Assembly: GCA_944321945.1 (NCBI GenBank)
Contig: CALUNE010000006.1
Coordinates: forward strand, 52,368 to 116,367
Origin: an uncultured Alistipes sp.
GTDB taxonomy: Bacteria; Bacteroidota; Bacteroidia; Bacteroidales; Rikenellaceae
Direction: 5' to 3'
Length of the DNA stretch: 64,000 bases
Below, in pieces: positions 44,576 through 53,932 of the stretch. The notes under the pieces are model-generated. The model did no database searches, had not been told where the DNA came from, and saw only the letters and a list, made by a program, of their open reading frames with translations. The translations under genes were made by a program, and so were the position numbers. Position 1 is the first letter of the stretch, and the number at the start of each line of letters is the position of its first letter.

Positions 44576-47044
44576 ATGAAAAAGATAGTAGCTTTAGTTC
44601 TGTTTTTGTCGACGGCACTCTGCTCGGCCCTTTATGCCGCGCCGCAGCTGCCGAAGAAGTGTATGGCTTTTCGCCCCAAGAAGCTCGGAGCGATCATTCT
44701 GACCGAAAAGGAGGCCGATGCCTTCGTGAAATCCGGTTCGTTCGGGCAGACGGATGCGCCGGGCCGCGGTCAGGCAACCTACTGGGACGTCTACAGCGAC
44801 CGGGAAAACAATACGACCTATGCTTCGCCGGGCGTATCGACGAAATTTTCGTCGTTGAAGTTCAACGAACGGGTCCGCATCGCCCAGATCCAGGGAAATT
44901 ACGCTCTGGTCTACACCGAACCCAAGGTCGGCCTGCAGTATCCGCTGATCTCCGAGCTGGCCGAATGCAAGGGCTGGATTCCGATGAACCACCTGCTGCT
45001 GTGGCAGAGCTGTCTGGCCAACGACCGCGGTATCTACAACAAGGCCCTTCTGTGTGTCAATCTTGAGGCGAAGAACCTTTCGGGGGATCTCGGTGCCGGG
45101 TACCTCAGCCCCGACCGCTCGGGTAAGCCCATCCCCCTGACCACGGACATGAATTTCTACTTCATCATGAAGCAGGAGAAGGACATGGCCCTGCTGGCCA
45201 TCCAGAACCGTGTCGACGGTTCGATGTCCGACCAGGTGCTCTATTGCTGGGTTCCCGAACGGTCGTTCGTGCCGTGGAACCAGCGTTCGTGTCTGGAGCC
45301 GACCTGGGAGCGCGAGGATGTCGAGTATTATGCGGCCAAACACGAGCAGGTGAAGATCTTCGCCACGCAGAGCGAAGCCCTCTCGCAGCAGGGGCATGCC
45401 ATCAGCTTCATCCCCTTCGAAAAACGGACCTCGACGCGCTACGACCGCTATCTCTACCGCATGGCCCCCGAACACCTGCGTTTCCCGATCCTCGACGGAA
45501 CCAATGACCGGGCCTACAACATGTCGACCTTCAGTACGCTGGGCGGCCAGGCGCAGGGTACCTCGACGCCGACCAACGAACCTACGATCGACAAACTCAA
45601 GGAGGAGAAGCTGCGCAAGATGCAGCGCATCAATCTGGCGGTGGTCATCGACGGAACGTCGTCGATGGAGCCCTACTATCCGAAGGTCAAGGAGGCGCTC
45701 AAGGAGGCCTGCGACTTCTTCTCGCGCAACTACAACCTCCGCATCGGCGTGGTGATCTACCGCGACTACACCGACGGTACGGGGCTGGCCGAAGTGCTCC
45801 CGATGACCTCGGCCCAGCACAACCTCGAACGGGTCAATGCCTTCCTGGACAGCGGCGGCACCTACGGAATCCGCAGCTCGTCCAGCGACCGCACCCAGGA
45901 GGAGGCCCTCTACAACGGTATCAATACGGCGTTGGACAAGCTGGCCTTCCGCGACGGGGAGAGCAACATCATGCTCATCGTCGGCGATTGCGGCAACGAT
46001 CTGAAGGATACACGCTTCAACTCGCGCTCGCTGATCGACAAACTGGTTCAGAAGGATATCCATCTGATGGGTTTCCAGGTGCAGAACAAGGGTGTGGCCG
46101 CCTACAACAACTTCAACTCGCAGCTGCTGGAGCTGATGCGCGAGAGCCTCAAGGGCAAGTACCACAAACTCAATGAGAAGATCCGCGTCGTGGCCCGTCA
46201 GACGCAGTCGAAGTCCACGGGCCGTACCGACGGCTACAACTTCGAAGGTAACATCGAGGGCGATCAGCTCTACATCTGCAACCACCGCTTTACGGACGCT
46301 ACGGTCAACGGCGGTGTCATGTCCCCCGAGGTGCTGCAGTCGTACATGGTCAAGGCCATCTCCGATTTCGCCAATACGATCCAGCACCAGTTGGACCTGA
46401 TCGTCAAACCGATCAATTCGCTGCCGGTGAGCGGCGGCGGAACCACCTCGAAATTCGTCGGACGCAGCTCGACACCGGGCATGATCAACGTCGACTACGA
46501 ATTCGTCGTCAAGGCGCTGGGCGGCGACGCCAAACTGGTTCAGAATCTCGACCAGACGAATTCGATCCTCAACTTCCGGGGTTACGCGCTGCGTCGCGAC
46601 GCCAGCGGCCGCAACTACTTCAAGCCGGTGATTTTCATCTCGGCCGAGGAGTTCCAGGAGCTGCTCAAGCGGCTGGCTCCGGTGGCCGAGGCCGCGCGCA
46701 ATTCGCAGGTCAAGGACCGTACGCCCTACATCGAGGCCCTGAAGGCACTGGTCAAGAGCCTGGCTCCGGGTATGACCGACGCCCAGATGGCGGCCCTGAG
46801 CAACGGCGACATCATGAACATGATTGCCGGTCTGAACGAGTCGGCCGAGGCCCTGAAGAGCTATTCGCTCAACGACCTCTCGGATCCGCAGGCCGTGTCG
46901 CCCGGCGAGTACAGCCGCATCATCAACGACTTCCAGAAGAAGTACGAGAATCTGCTGCGTATCCGCCAGAGCAACAGCTACAAGTTTGTCAAGAAGTTCA
47001 ACGGTGCGGTTTACTACTGGATTCCGATCGAGGATCTGCCCTAA
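44576..47044 (+). CDS. Exported von Willebrand factor A domain protein
   Basis: An 822-residue exported protein. A GTG at 44555 would extend it by seven residues; ATG 44576 gives a normal signal peptide (MKKIVALVLFLSTALCSALY). An SH3-like segment (VRIAQIQGNYALVYTE to KGWIPMNHLLLW) precedes a vWA domain at about 350-530, whose metal site reads VVIDGTSSM (Asp359-x-Thr-x-Ser) and IMLIVGDCGND. The C-terminal 250 residues are helical and unrecognised. vWA domains mediate protein contacts through a metal ion, and here the protein could be an assembly factor or adaptor for the ABC system encoded next. Confidence 0.85.
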   Translation: MKKIVALVLFLSTALCSALYAAPQLPKKCMAFRPKKLGAIILTEKEADAFVKSGSFGQTDAPGRGQATYWDVYSDRENNTTYASPGVSTKFSSLKFNERVRIAQIQGNYALVYTEPKVGLQYPLISELAECKGWIPMNHLLLWQSCLANDRGIYNKALLCVNLEAKNLSGDLGAGYLSPDRSGKPIPLTTDMNFYFIMKQEKDMALLAIQNRVDGSMSDQVLYCWVPERSFVPWNQRSCLEPTWEREDVEYYAAKHEQVKIFATQSEALSQQGHAISFIPFEKRTSTRYDRYLYRMAPEHLRFPILDGTNDRAYNMSTFSTLGGQAQGTSTPTNEPTIDKLKEEKLRKMQRINLAVVIDGTSSMEPYYPKVKEALKEACDFFSRNYNLRIGVVIYRDYTDGTGLAEVLPMTSAQHNLERVNAFLDSGGTYGIRSSSSDRTQEEALYNGINTALDKLAFRDGESNIMLIVGDCGNDLKDTRFNSRSLIDKLVQKDIHLMGFQVQNKGVAAYNNFNSQLLELMRESLKGKYHKLNEKIRVVARQTQSKSTGRTDGYNFEGNIEGDQLYICNHRFTDATVNGGVMSPEVLQSYMVKAISDFANTIQHQLDLIVKPINSLPVSGGGTTSKFVGRSSTPGMINVDYEFVVKALGGDAKLVQNLDQTNSILNFRGYALRRDASGRNYFKPVIFISAEEFQELLKRLAPVAEAARNSQVKDRTPYIEALKALVKSLAPGMTDAQMAALSNGDIMNMIAGLNESAEALKSYSLNDLSDPQAVSPGEYSRIINDFQKKYENLLRIRQSNSYKFVKKFNGAVYYWIPIEDLP

Positions 47045-47065
47045 TCGCCTAATGATATCAGACTT

Positions 47066-47935
47066 ATGGACAAGTTATTTGAAATCGAACATCTGGGTTG
47101 TTCCTACGACAAGCATTTTGTCGAAGGGGTATCGAAGGTGATTCTCCAGATCAAGCGTCTCGTGATCCCGCGGGGCAAGAAGGTCTTCATCGTCGGCGAA
47201 TCGGGAATCGGCAAGAGTACGATTCTCGAGACGCTCGGCCTGATGAACAACACGATCGTCCCCGATCCGCAGACGAAGTTCCTCTTCTACGAGCCGAAGG
47301 GCGAAACGGTCGACCTGTTGCGGCTCTGGAAGCAGAGCGACCGCGAACTGTCGGCCTTCCGGCTGCGGCACTTCAACTTCATCTTTCAGAGTACGAACCT
47401 GATGCGGAACTTCACCGCCTACGAGAACATCGCCCTGACGCGTATGCTGCAGGGATACTCGCAGGCCTCCTCTTTCGAACGTACGCACCAGGTGCTCATG
47501 GAGCTCGGACTGGGGCATATCGACGCGTCGCGGATGGCGCAGGAACTCTCGGGCGGACAACAGCAGCGTCTGGCCTTCGCCCGGGCCATCCTGCCGGACT
47601 TCTCCGTGCTGTTCGGCGACGAACCGACGGGAAACCTCGACAGCGACAATGCCGTGAAGGCCATGGAGCTGTTGTCGAACAAGCTCTCGCAGCTCGAAGG
47701 CAGTTCGGCCATCATCGTCTCGCACGACATGCATCTGGCCGTCACGTTTGCCGACGTGATCATTAAGATCCGCAAGGAGAGCCGCCGTTCGCAGACCGTC
47801 GCCGACGAGATCGCCTACTACGGCGTGATCGACGACTCGTGTGTCTTCACCCCGCAGCAGGGCGGCTGGTCGAACGGCCCGGAAAGCTACACGACCAGCG
47901 ATTTCGAAATGTATCTTAAAACCGGACGCATATGA
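47066..47935 (+). CDS. LolD/MacB-type ABC transporter ATPase
   Basis: A 289-residue ATPase with all motifs intact: Walker A GESGIGKST at 44-52, signature ELSGGQQQRLAFARAI, Walker B VLFGDEPTGNLDSDN and switch His in IIVSHDMH. The FtsX-like permease gene overlaps its end by 4 bp (ATGA). ATPases of this group drive mechanical transmission or lipoprotein handling rather than classic import. The extra 45 residues at the C-terminus (AYYGVIDDSCVFTPQQGG) are not part of the usual LolD length. Confidence 0.9.
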   Translation: MDKLFEIEHLGCSYDKHFVEGVSKVILQIKRLVIPRGKKVFIVGESGIGKSTILETLGLMNNTIVPDPQTKFLFYEPKGETVDLLRLWKQSDRELSAFRLRHFNFIFQSTNLMRNFTAYENIALTRMLQGYSQASSFERTHQVLMELGLGHIDASRMAQELSGGQQQRLAFARAILPDFSVLFGDEPTGNLDSDNAVKAMELLSNKLSQLEGSSAIIVSHDMHLAVTFADVIIKIRKESRRSQTVADEIAYYGVIDDSCVFTPQQGGWSNGPESYTTSDFEMYLKTGRI

Positions 47936-49506
47936 AACTCAGAGAGATCATCTCCAACGACTATTTCAAACTGTTCGTCAAACGGGAGGGTAAGGTCGTC
48001 CTGGGCAAACACTATTCGAGTCTGTGGCTGCTGAGCTGCGTGCTCACGGCCACGTTCCTGGCCATCGCCTTCAGCAACGCAAGCCTCGATTACCTCTCCT
48101 ACAAGATGAACGATCCGTTCATCAACTGGGTCGACATCAAGAACAACTTCGCCGGAAACGATTTCGACCGTTTCGAGGAGTGTCTGAACGACAGCGTCAA
48201 CATGGCGACCTACCATTACAAGGGCTATCAGACCGACAAGTACTGGTATACGTCGTTCTTCGACCGGAACGATGACGCACGGAACCTCAAGTGCCGCTAT
48301 TTCGCCGACATCAACAGTGCGCTGGTGCATGCGATTCTGGGCGAGGAGAATGTCATCTCGGGCTGCCGCGTGCCGGACGATGCGCTGGACAACACCTCCT
48401 ACGGCGTCATCATCACCTACGACGCCCTGCACGCCAAGCTGGGCTATTCGGCCAACCACATCCCGGCCTATCTCTACTATCACGGATACTGCGATCCGGA
48501 GGCGGCCGAGGATTTCGGCGTCGAGATCTTCCACGACCATTATGCCAAGGTGCCGGTGCCGGTTCTGGCCGTGGTCAAGCGCCTGCCGACCAACATGGAC
48601 ATGATCGGGACGAAGTTCTTCTACCAGCAGAATCTCGGCCGGGCCTTCAACCTCTACGAGAGCAGCTACTCGGCCTCGCTGATCTACTACGTCCCCGAGA
48701 AGGTTGACGTCGACAAGTTCCTGGCCGACCTCGAGCAGATGACCGTCGAGAAGACCGATCTGCCCTATTATGCGGCCTCGGACAAGGAGTTCCCGCGCAT
48801 GGTCGGATTCCGGGGCGGACGTTTCGCGGCGCTCTATTTCGACTACGAGGACGAGGTCGACTTCACGATCAACCGGCAGATCAACGAGGAGATTCTGGCC
48901 AAATACGGCGACGAAGGGGTCGAGCGCATCTACGACTACAACGAGATGTATGCCATGGACGACAGCGACGACTACATTTCGGTCCACTTCACCGATCTGA
49001 ACTGCATCGGCGAGTTCCAGGAGTTCGCCAAGGAGGAGTTCGACATCGACATCGAGATGTCGCAGATCAACGCCAAGGAGAACTTCAACGAGGTCAGCAT
49101 CATGGCCAATATCCTCTCGTGGACGATGATCGTGTTTGCCATCATCTGCATCATCCTCTTCATCGTGAATCTGCTGCAGTCCTATTTCCAGAAGGTGAAG
49201 CGCAATCTCGGAACCTTCAAGGCCTTCGGTATCAGCAATCTGGAGCTGATCAGCATCTATGTGCTGATTCTGGTGGCCATGATTCTGGCATCGGTGGTGA
49301 TCTCGCTGGCCGTGACGTGGATCATCCAGGAGCTGCTGCCGGTTCTGGGGCTGCAGAAGGACGGCACGTTCGATTACCTGTCGCTGTGGAGCGGCAAGAC
49401 GTTCTATGCCGTGCTGATCATCATCCTGGCATCGGTATATACGGTCTACGCCGTGATGAAGTCGCTGCTCAAGGCCACGCCCGGCGATCTGATCTACGAT
49501 AGATAA
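47932..49506 (+). CDS. FtsX-like ABC transporter permease
   Basis: A 524-residue membrane protein with one N-terminal helix (about 28-50), a periplasmic domain of about 330 residues (PFINWVDIKNNFAGNDFDRF to EEFDIDIEMSQINA) and three C-terminal helices (about 390-412, 437-465, 488-510), the layout of FtsX/LolC/MacB-class proteins. It ends with LLKATPGDLIYDR. One permease gene is present, so a homodimer with the ATPase upstream is expected. In this setting it could transmit cytoplasmic ATP hydrolysis to the vWA or protease partners in the periplasm. Confidence 0.85.
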   Translation: MKLREIISNDYFKLFVKREGKVVLGKHYSSLWLLSCVLTATFLAIAFSNASLDYLSYKMNDPFINWVDIKNNFAGNDFDRFEECLNDSVNMATYHYKGYQTDKYWYTSFFDRNDDARNLKCRYFADINSALVHAILGEENVISGCRVPDDALDNTSYGVIITYDALHAKLGYSANHIPAYLYYHGYCDPEAAEDFGVEIFHDHYAKVPVPVLAVVKRLPTNMDMIGTKFFYQQNLGRAFNLYESSYSASLIYYVPEKVDVDKFLADLEQMTVEKTDLPYYAASDKEFPRMVGFRGGRFAALYFDYEDEVDFTINRQINEEILAKYGDEGVERIYDYNEMYAMDDSDDYISVHFTDLNCIGEFQEFAKEEFDIDIEMSQINAKENFNEVSIMANILSWTMIVFAIICIILFIVNLLQSYFQKVKRNLGTFKAFGISNLELISIYVLILVAMILASVVISLAVTWIIQELLPVLGLQKDGTFDYLSLWSGKTFYAVLIIILASVYTVYAVMKSLLKATPGDLIYDR

Positions 49507-49523
49507 AAGGAGAAATATCCACC

Positions 49524-49622
49524 ATTCCGACTGTTCGGTTTCGCCTCATCCGGCCGACGCAACCCCCGATAGCCGGTCTGTCTCGGATCGGGGACCGGAA
49601 CGGCGGACGAACAGTTCGGAAT
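49524..49622 (+). promoter_or_regulatory. Structured leader before the BACON-repeat gene
   Basis: In the 159-bp gap, ATTCCGACTGTTCG (49524-49537) pairs with CGAACAGTTCGGAAT (49608-49622) with a single bulge. Inside, CCGGTC (49573-49578) pairs with GACCGG (49593-49598), or CCCCGAT with ATCGGGG. The result is a closed multi-stem structure of about 100 nt. No T-run follows. It could be a regulatory RNA element or a processing site between the two parts of the operon. Confidence 0.45.
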
Positions 49623-49665
49623 CCGGATATGTTCACGAATCGCGGAAATTAAAAAACGCTGATAT

Positions 49666-52600
49666 ATGAAGAATTTATGGTTGGCTGTCTGTACCGTAAT
49701 GCTGGCAGTCGCATGCGATAATGACAACAATCAACAGCAGACGGTCCTGAACGGAACGGCCGTGTCGATCCAGAGTGCCGTAATCCCGCCCGTGGGCGGC
49801 GAGATCATGTTTGCCGTCACGACCGATGCGCCGTGGAAAGTCTACGACAAGCCCGACTGGCTGATCCTGACGCCGGCCGAGGGCAAGGCCGGTACGACGT
49901 CGGTCCAGATGTCGGCAGAGATGAACCGAACCTATCAGGACCGGGATTGCACGCTGCGCATCGAGACCTCGACGGGTTCGTTGTCGGAGACCGTCGCCGT
50001 GTCGCAGGAGTATCCCTACATCGAGTTGTCGCGCGACGGCGTCGACTTCGCGTGGAACTGCAGCGAAACGCTGGAGTCCGAAGCCGAGGTGATCACGCTC
50101 CACAGCAACGTCGAATGGAAACTGACGCCGGTGATGCCGAATCTGGTCGAACTGCGCGAGGAGGCCGAGACTGCCGAAGAGAATCCCACGCCCGGCGCCG
50201 ACTGGATCCAGTACACGGCTGCCCTCCGCAGCGAGGCCGACGAGATCGACTGGCTCTCCTTCTCGCCATCGTCGGGTACGGGGGATGCCGAGTTGCGCTT
50301 CTGCCCCAAGACCTACAACATCTCACGCGAACCGCGTGAAATGGTGATCAGGGTCGAGGGCCCCCTGGATACCTATGAACTGAATTTCTCGCAGGCCAAT
50401 CTGCGATTCATCGTCGAACCGGAGACGCTCGCGGCCTTCGATGCGGCCAATCCGGAGGCTGCCCAGGTGCAGGTGGATGCCGAACGTCCGTGGACGCTGC
50501 TCTCGGCACCCTCCTGGATCGAGGCCTCGCCCGCCGAAGGGGTCGACATCACGACGCTGACCATTCAGCCCGACGGTGCCAACCCCACGCGGGAGGATCG
50601 TTCGGGCGAGGTGGTGCTGCTGTGCGAAGAGGTCGTCGAACGCAAGATCAGCGTCGCGCAGTATGGTTATGTCTTTGACGTGGCCCCGACGTCGTTCGAT
50701 CTGGAGAATGCGGATACGGAGTCGCATCAGATCTCGCTGACCTCGTCCGGAGCCTGGGAGGCCCGCAACGTGCCCGAATGGATCGAACTCTCCGCGGCGG
50801 AGGGTGCGGGCGGCGGTGTGGCCGAGATGCTGACGCTGCGCGCCACCGGCCAGAACCTCGAACTCGAGGAGCGGCAGGCGACGATCGAATTCGGCAGCAA
50901 GCAGAATACCCTGTCGCAGAACGTGCAGGTCTCGCAGGCGGCCTTCATCTTCGAGACGTCGGCCACACAGACGGTCATCCCGACCCTTTCGACCGATGCG
51001 TATGAGCTGAGCATCCGCTGCTCGGGTCCGTGGACCGTCTCCAGCTCGGAGACGTGGCTGGAGCTGTCGAAGAGCTCCGGAACCGGCGACGAGGTGATCA
51101 CCTTCCGCGCCAAGAGCGCCAATACGGATGAAAAACCCCGCGAAAGCACCATCACGGTCACCAGTACGCTGAATCACCTGACGCGCACCAGCAAGATCAC
51201 CCAGCGCGGATACGTCTTCACGGTTACGCCGCAAAACTACGCCTATCCGACGCTGCCCGGACAGTCGAACCGCTGTCAGGTGCAGATCGAGTGCTCGGCC
51301 TCGTGGAACATCTCGTCGAAACCCGACTGGATCCAGGCCACCGCAATGAGCGGCGTGGGCGACGCTTCGGTGACGCTCTCGGCCGAGAACAACACGCTGC
51401 TCGCGGAGCGTTCCGGCACGGTGACCTTCACGAGCGTCTATAACGGGGCGACCAAGCATCTGAACGTGCAGGTTTCGCAGGACAAGTTCATCTTCGAGGT
51501 TTCGGCCTCGTCGTTCGACGTTCCGACGATCGTCTCGACCCCCTACGTGGCGACGGTTCAGTGTTCGTCGGAATGGAGCGTCCTGAACCTCCCCGAATGG
51601 ATCAAGGCCTCGCCGATGACGCATACCGGAAACGGCTCCGTCTCGTTCAACGTCGAGTCCAACCCGCAGCTGCAGTCGCGTTCCGCAACCGTGCAGGTCA
51701 AGAGCACGCTGGGCGGTCACACGCATGATATTGCCTTCACGCAGGCGGCCTTCCAGTTCGATTCGTCGCCCGTAACCCACACCTGTGAGGCGGTTGACGC
51801 CTCGTCGCTCAGTTTCGAGGTGGTATGTTCCGGTGCCTGGTCCTTTGTCGGCGCGCCGTCGTGGGTGACGCTCTCGCCCGCATCGGGTACGGGAAACATG
51901 CAGGTGCGCATCGGCGTGAACAACAACGTCCAGACGTCGCCGCGTGAGGCCGAGTTCGTCCTCCGCAGTTCGTTGAACGGGCTCGAACGGCCGATCACCG
52001 TCTCGCAGAAGCAGTTCGAATTCGATGCTTCGCCCGAGAGCTTCAGCTACGAGGCCATCAACAGCACCTCGACACCGGTTTCGGTCGTATGTATGGGCGG
52101 CTGGAGCGTGCAGGGCGCCGAGGCCTGGATGAATGTCTCGCCCCAGTCGGGTTCGGGCAACGGCTCGATCACCATCGCTCCCTCGACCAACACCGAAAAA
52201 CGGATCCGCAGCGGAGTCGTGCGTGTGGTCAGCACGCTCAATCCGCAACTCGCGAAGGAGATCACGGTTTCGCAGAAGGCCTTCGAGTTCGATGAGACGG
52301 CCGAAGACTATTCCTACGGAGCCCTGAATCCGGGATCGACCCCGATCACCATCGACGCCATGGGCGCCTGGAGCGTGGAGAACATCCCGGCATGGGTCAA
52401 CGTCTCGCCCGCCTCGGGCAGCGGCGACGGCCGGATCACGATCACCCCGCAGCAGAATCTCGAAACGCAGGGCCGTTCGGTGACGCTCTATGTGACCAGT
52501 TCGTTGAACGCTTCGCTCCGCAAGCCGATCACCCTGACGCAGGAGGCCTTCCGCTTCAATGCCTCCACGGAGCAGATCGCCTTCAGCGCGATCGATCCCG

Positions 52601-53892
52601 AGCGTCGGACCGTGACGATCGAATGTATGGAGGGCTGGACCGTGACCAACGGCACCGACTGGGTTTCGGTATCCCCGATGTCGGGATCCAACGACGGTTC
52701 GGTTTCGATAACGGTTTCGGAGAACCTCCAGACCTCGCCCCGCTCGGCGACGGTTCAGATCTCGAGTACGCTGAACCCGGCACTGGTGAAGAGAATCGAG
52801 GTTTCGCAGGAGGCCTTCCGTTTCGATGCGACGCCGCAGAACCTTTCGTTCGGTGCGATCGACGGGGCGGAGCAGCGTGTCCCGGTATCGTGCATGGGCG
52901 CCTGGAGCGTGGAGAACTCCACCGGCTGGATAAGCGTGACGCCCTCGTCCGGTTCGAACGACGGTTCGGTGGAGGTCCGCGTCGAGCAGAACCTGGAGAC
53001 GAGTGCCCGTTCCGGCAGCTTCGAAATCGTCAGCACGAAGAATCCGTCGCTCAAACGTGTCGTGACGGTTCAGCAGGGCGCATTCGAATTCAATGCCGAG
53101 ACCGTCGGCCTTGACTTCTCGGCGGTCGGAGCCTCCGAACAGTCGGTTACGGTCGTATGCATGGGCGGCTGGAGTGTGCAGAACGCCGAGTCGTGGATGA
53201 ATGTTTCGCCCCAGTCGGGTTCGGGCAACGGCTCGATTGCCATCCGTCCGTCGGACAACGCGCAGACCTCGCCGCGCAGCGGGGTAGTGCGTGTGGTCAG
53301 CACGCTCAACCCGCGTCTCGAAAAGCAGATCACCGTCTCGCAGCAGGCCTTCAGCTTCGATACGCAGACGGAGGAGATCACCTGCGAGGCCCTGCAGCCC
53401 GCAGCCTCCCGGATCGAGATCTCGGGGCTGGGCGGCTGGAGCGTGGAGGATGCCCCCGCCTGGGTGGAGGTGACCCCCTCGTCCGGCAATGGCAGCGGGT
53501 GGATTACGATCACCCCCGAAGAGAATGTGCAGACCGACGAACGCTCGGCAACCCTCCATGTTGTCAGCACGGTGAATCCGGCGATGCGCAAGGCGGTGAT
53601 CCTGACCCAGAAGGCTTATCAGTTCGAGGTTTCGCCGCTGGAGATCACGCTGGCGGCCGATGCCTCGGACGTTGGGACGGTCCGCATTACCGGTTCGGGC
53701 GGAGCCTGGAGCCTGGAGTGCGACACTCCGTGGTTGACCCTCTCCACCCGTTCGGGAGACGGGGCGGGCAGCTTTACGGTCGGCGCCTCGTCGGCCAACG
53801 ACACCGGAGCGGAACGGTCGGCCGAAATACGGGTCGTGAACTCGCTCAACGCCTCGTTGAACCAAACCATCCGCGTGACGCAACTGCCTTAG
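49666..53892 (+). CDS. Giant protein with 15 BACON-type repeats
   Basis: A 1408-residue exported protein; the N-terminus MKNLWLAVCTVMLAVACDND has lipid Cys17. The rest is about 15 tandem Ig-like repeats of about 88 residues in the BACON style, each with a core like GxWSVxNxPxWVxVSPxSGxGxGSITI and an ending such as ITVSQKAFEFDA. Repeats 2 and 3 are the most diverged. Repeats 9 and 13 are nearly the same in their core at the DNA level. No enzyme domain is present. It is probably a long surface or periplasmic fibre; BACON domains are often carbohydrate-associated. It follows the ABC genes and precedes an FHA membrane protein. Confidence 0.88.
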   Translation: MKNLWLAVCTVMLAVACDNDNNQQQTVLNGTAVSIQSAVIPPVGGEIMFAVTTDAPWKVYDKPDWLILTPAEGKAGTTSVQMSAEMNRTYQDRDCTLRIETSTGSLSETVAVSQEYPYIELSRDGVDFAWNCSETLESEAEVITLHSNVEWKLTPVMPNLVELREEAETAEENPTPGADWIQYTAALRSEADEIDWLSFSPSSGTGDAELRFCPKTYNISREPREMVIRVEGPLDTYELNFSQANLRFIVEPETLAAFDAANPEAAQVQVDAERPWTLLSAPSWIEASPAEGVDITTLTIQPDGANPTREDRSGEVVLLCEEVVERKISVAQYGYVFDVAPTSFDLENADTESHQISLTSSGAWEARNVPEWIELSAAEGAGGGVAEMLTLRATGQNLELEERQATIEFGSKQNTLSQNVQVSQAAFIFETSATQTVIPTLSTDAYELSIRCSGPWTVSSSETWLELSKSSGTGDEVITFRAKSANTDEKPRESTITVTSTLNHLTRTSKITQRGYVFTVTPQNYAYPTLPGQSNRCQVQIECSASWNISSKPDWIQATAMSGVGDASVTLSAENNTLLAERSGTVTFTSVYNGATKHLNVQVSQDKFIFEVSASSFDVPTIVSTPYVATVQCSSEWSVLNLPEWIKASPMTHTGNGSVSFNVESNPQLQSRSATVQVKSTLGGHTHDIAFTQAAFQFDSSPVTHTCEAVDASSLSFEVVCSGAWSFVGAPSWVTLSPASGTGNMQVRIGVNNNVQTSPREAEFVLRSSLNGLERPITVSQKQFEFDASPESFSYEAINSTSTPVSVVCMGGWSVQGAEAWMNVSPQSGSGNGSITIAPSTNTEKRIRSGVVRVVSTLNPQLAKEITVSQKAFEFDETAEDYSYGALNPGSTPITIDAMGAWSVENIPAWVNVSPASGSGDGRITITPQQNLETQGRSVTLYVTSSLNASLRKPITLTQEAFRFNASTEQIAFSAIDPERRTVTIECMEGWTVTNGTDWVSVSPMSGSNDGSVSITVSENLQTSPRSATVQISSTLNPALVKRIEVSQEAFRFDATPQNLSFGAIDGAEQRVPVSCMGAWSVENSTGWISVTPSSGSNDGSVEVRVEQNLETSARSGSFEIVSTKNPSLKRVVTVQQGAFEFNAETVGLDFSAVGASEQSVTVVCMGGWSVQNAESWMNVSPQSGSGNGSIAIRPSDNAQTSPRSGVVRVVSTLNPRLEKQITVSQQAFSFDTQTEEITCEALQPAASRIEISGLGGWSVEDAPAWVEVTPSSGNGSGWITITPEENVQTDERSATLHVVSTVNPAMRKAVILTQKAYQFEVSPLEITLAADASDVGTVRITGSGGAWSLECDTPWLTLSTRSGDGAGSFTVGASSANDTGAERSAEIRVVNSLNASLNQTIRVTQLP

Positions 53893-53932
53893 ACTGTCGA
53901 ACATACCAAGTGAAACCCTTAAAGATCCAATT

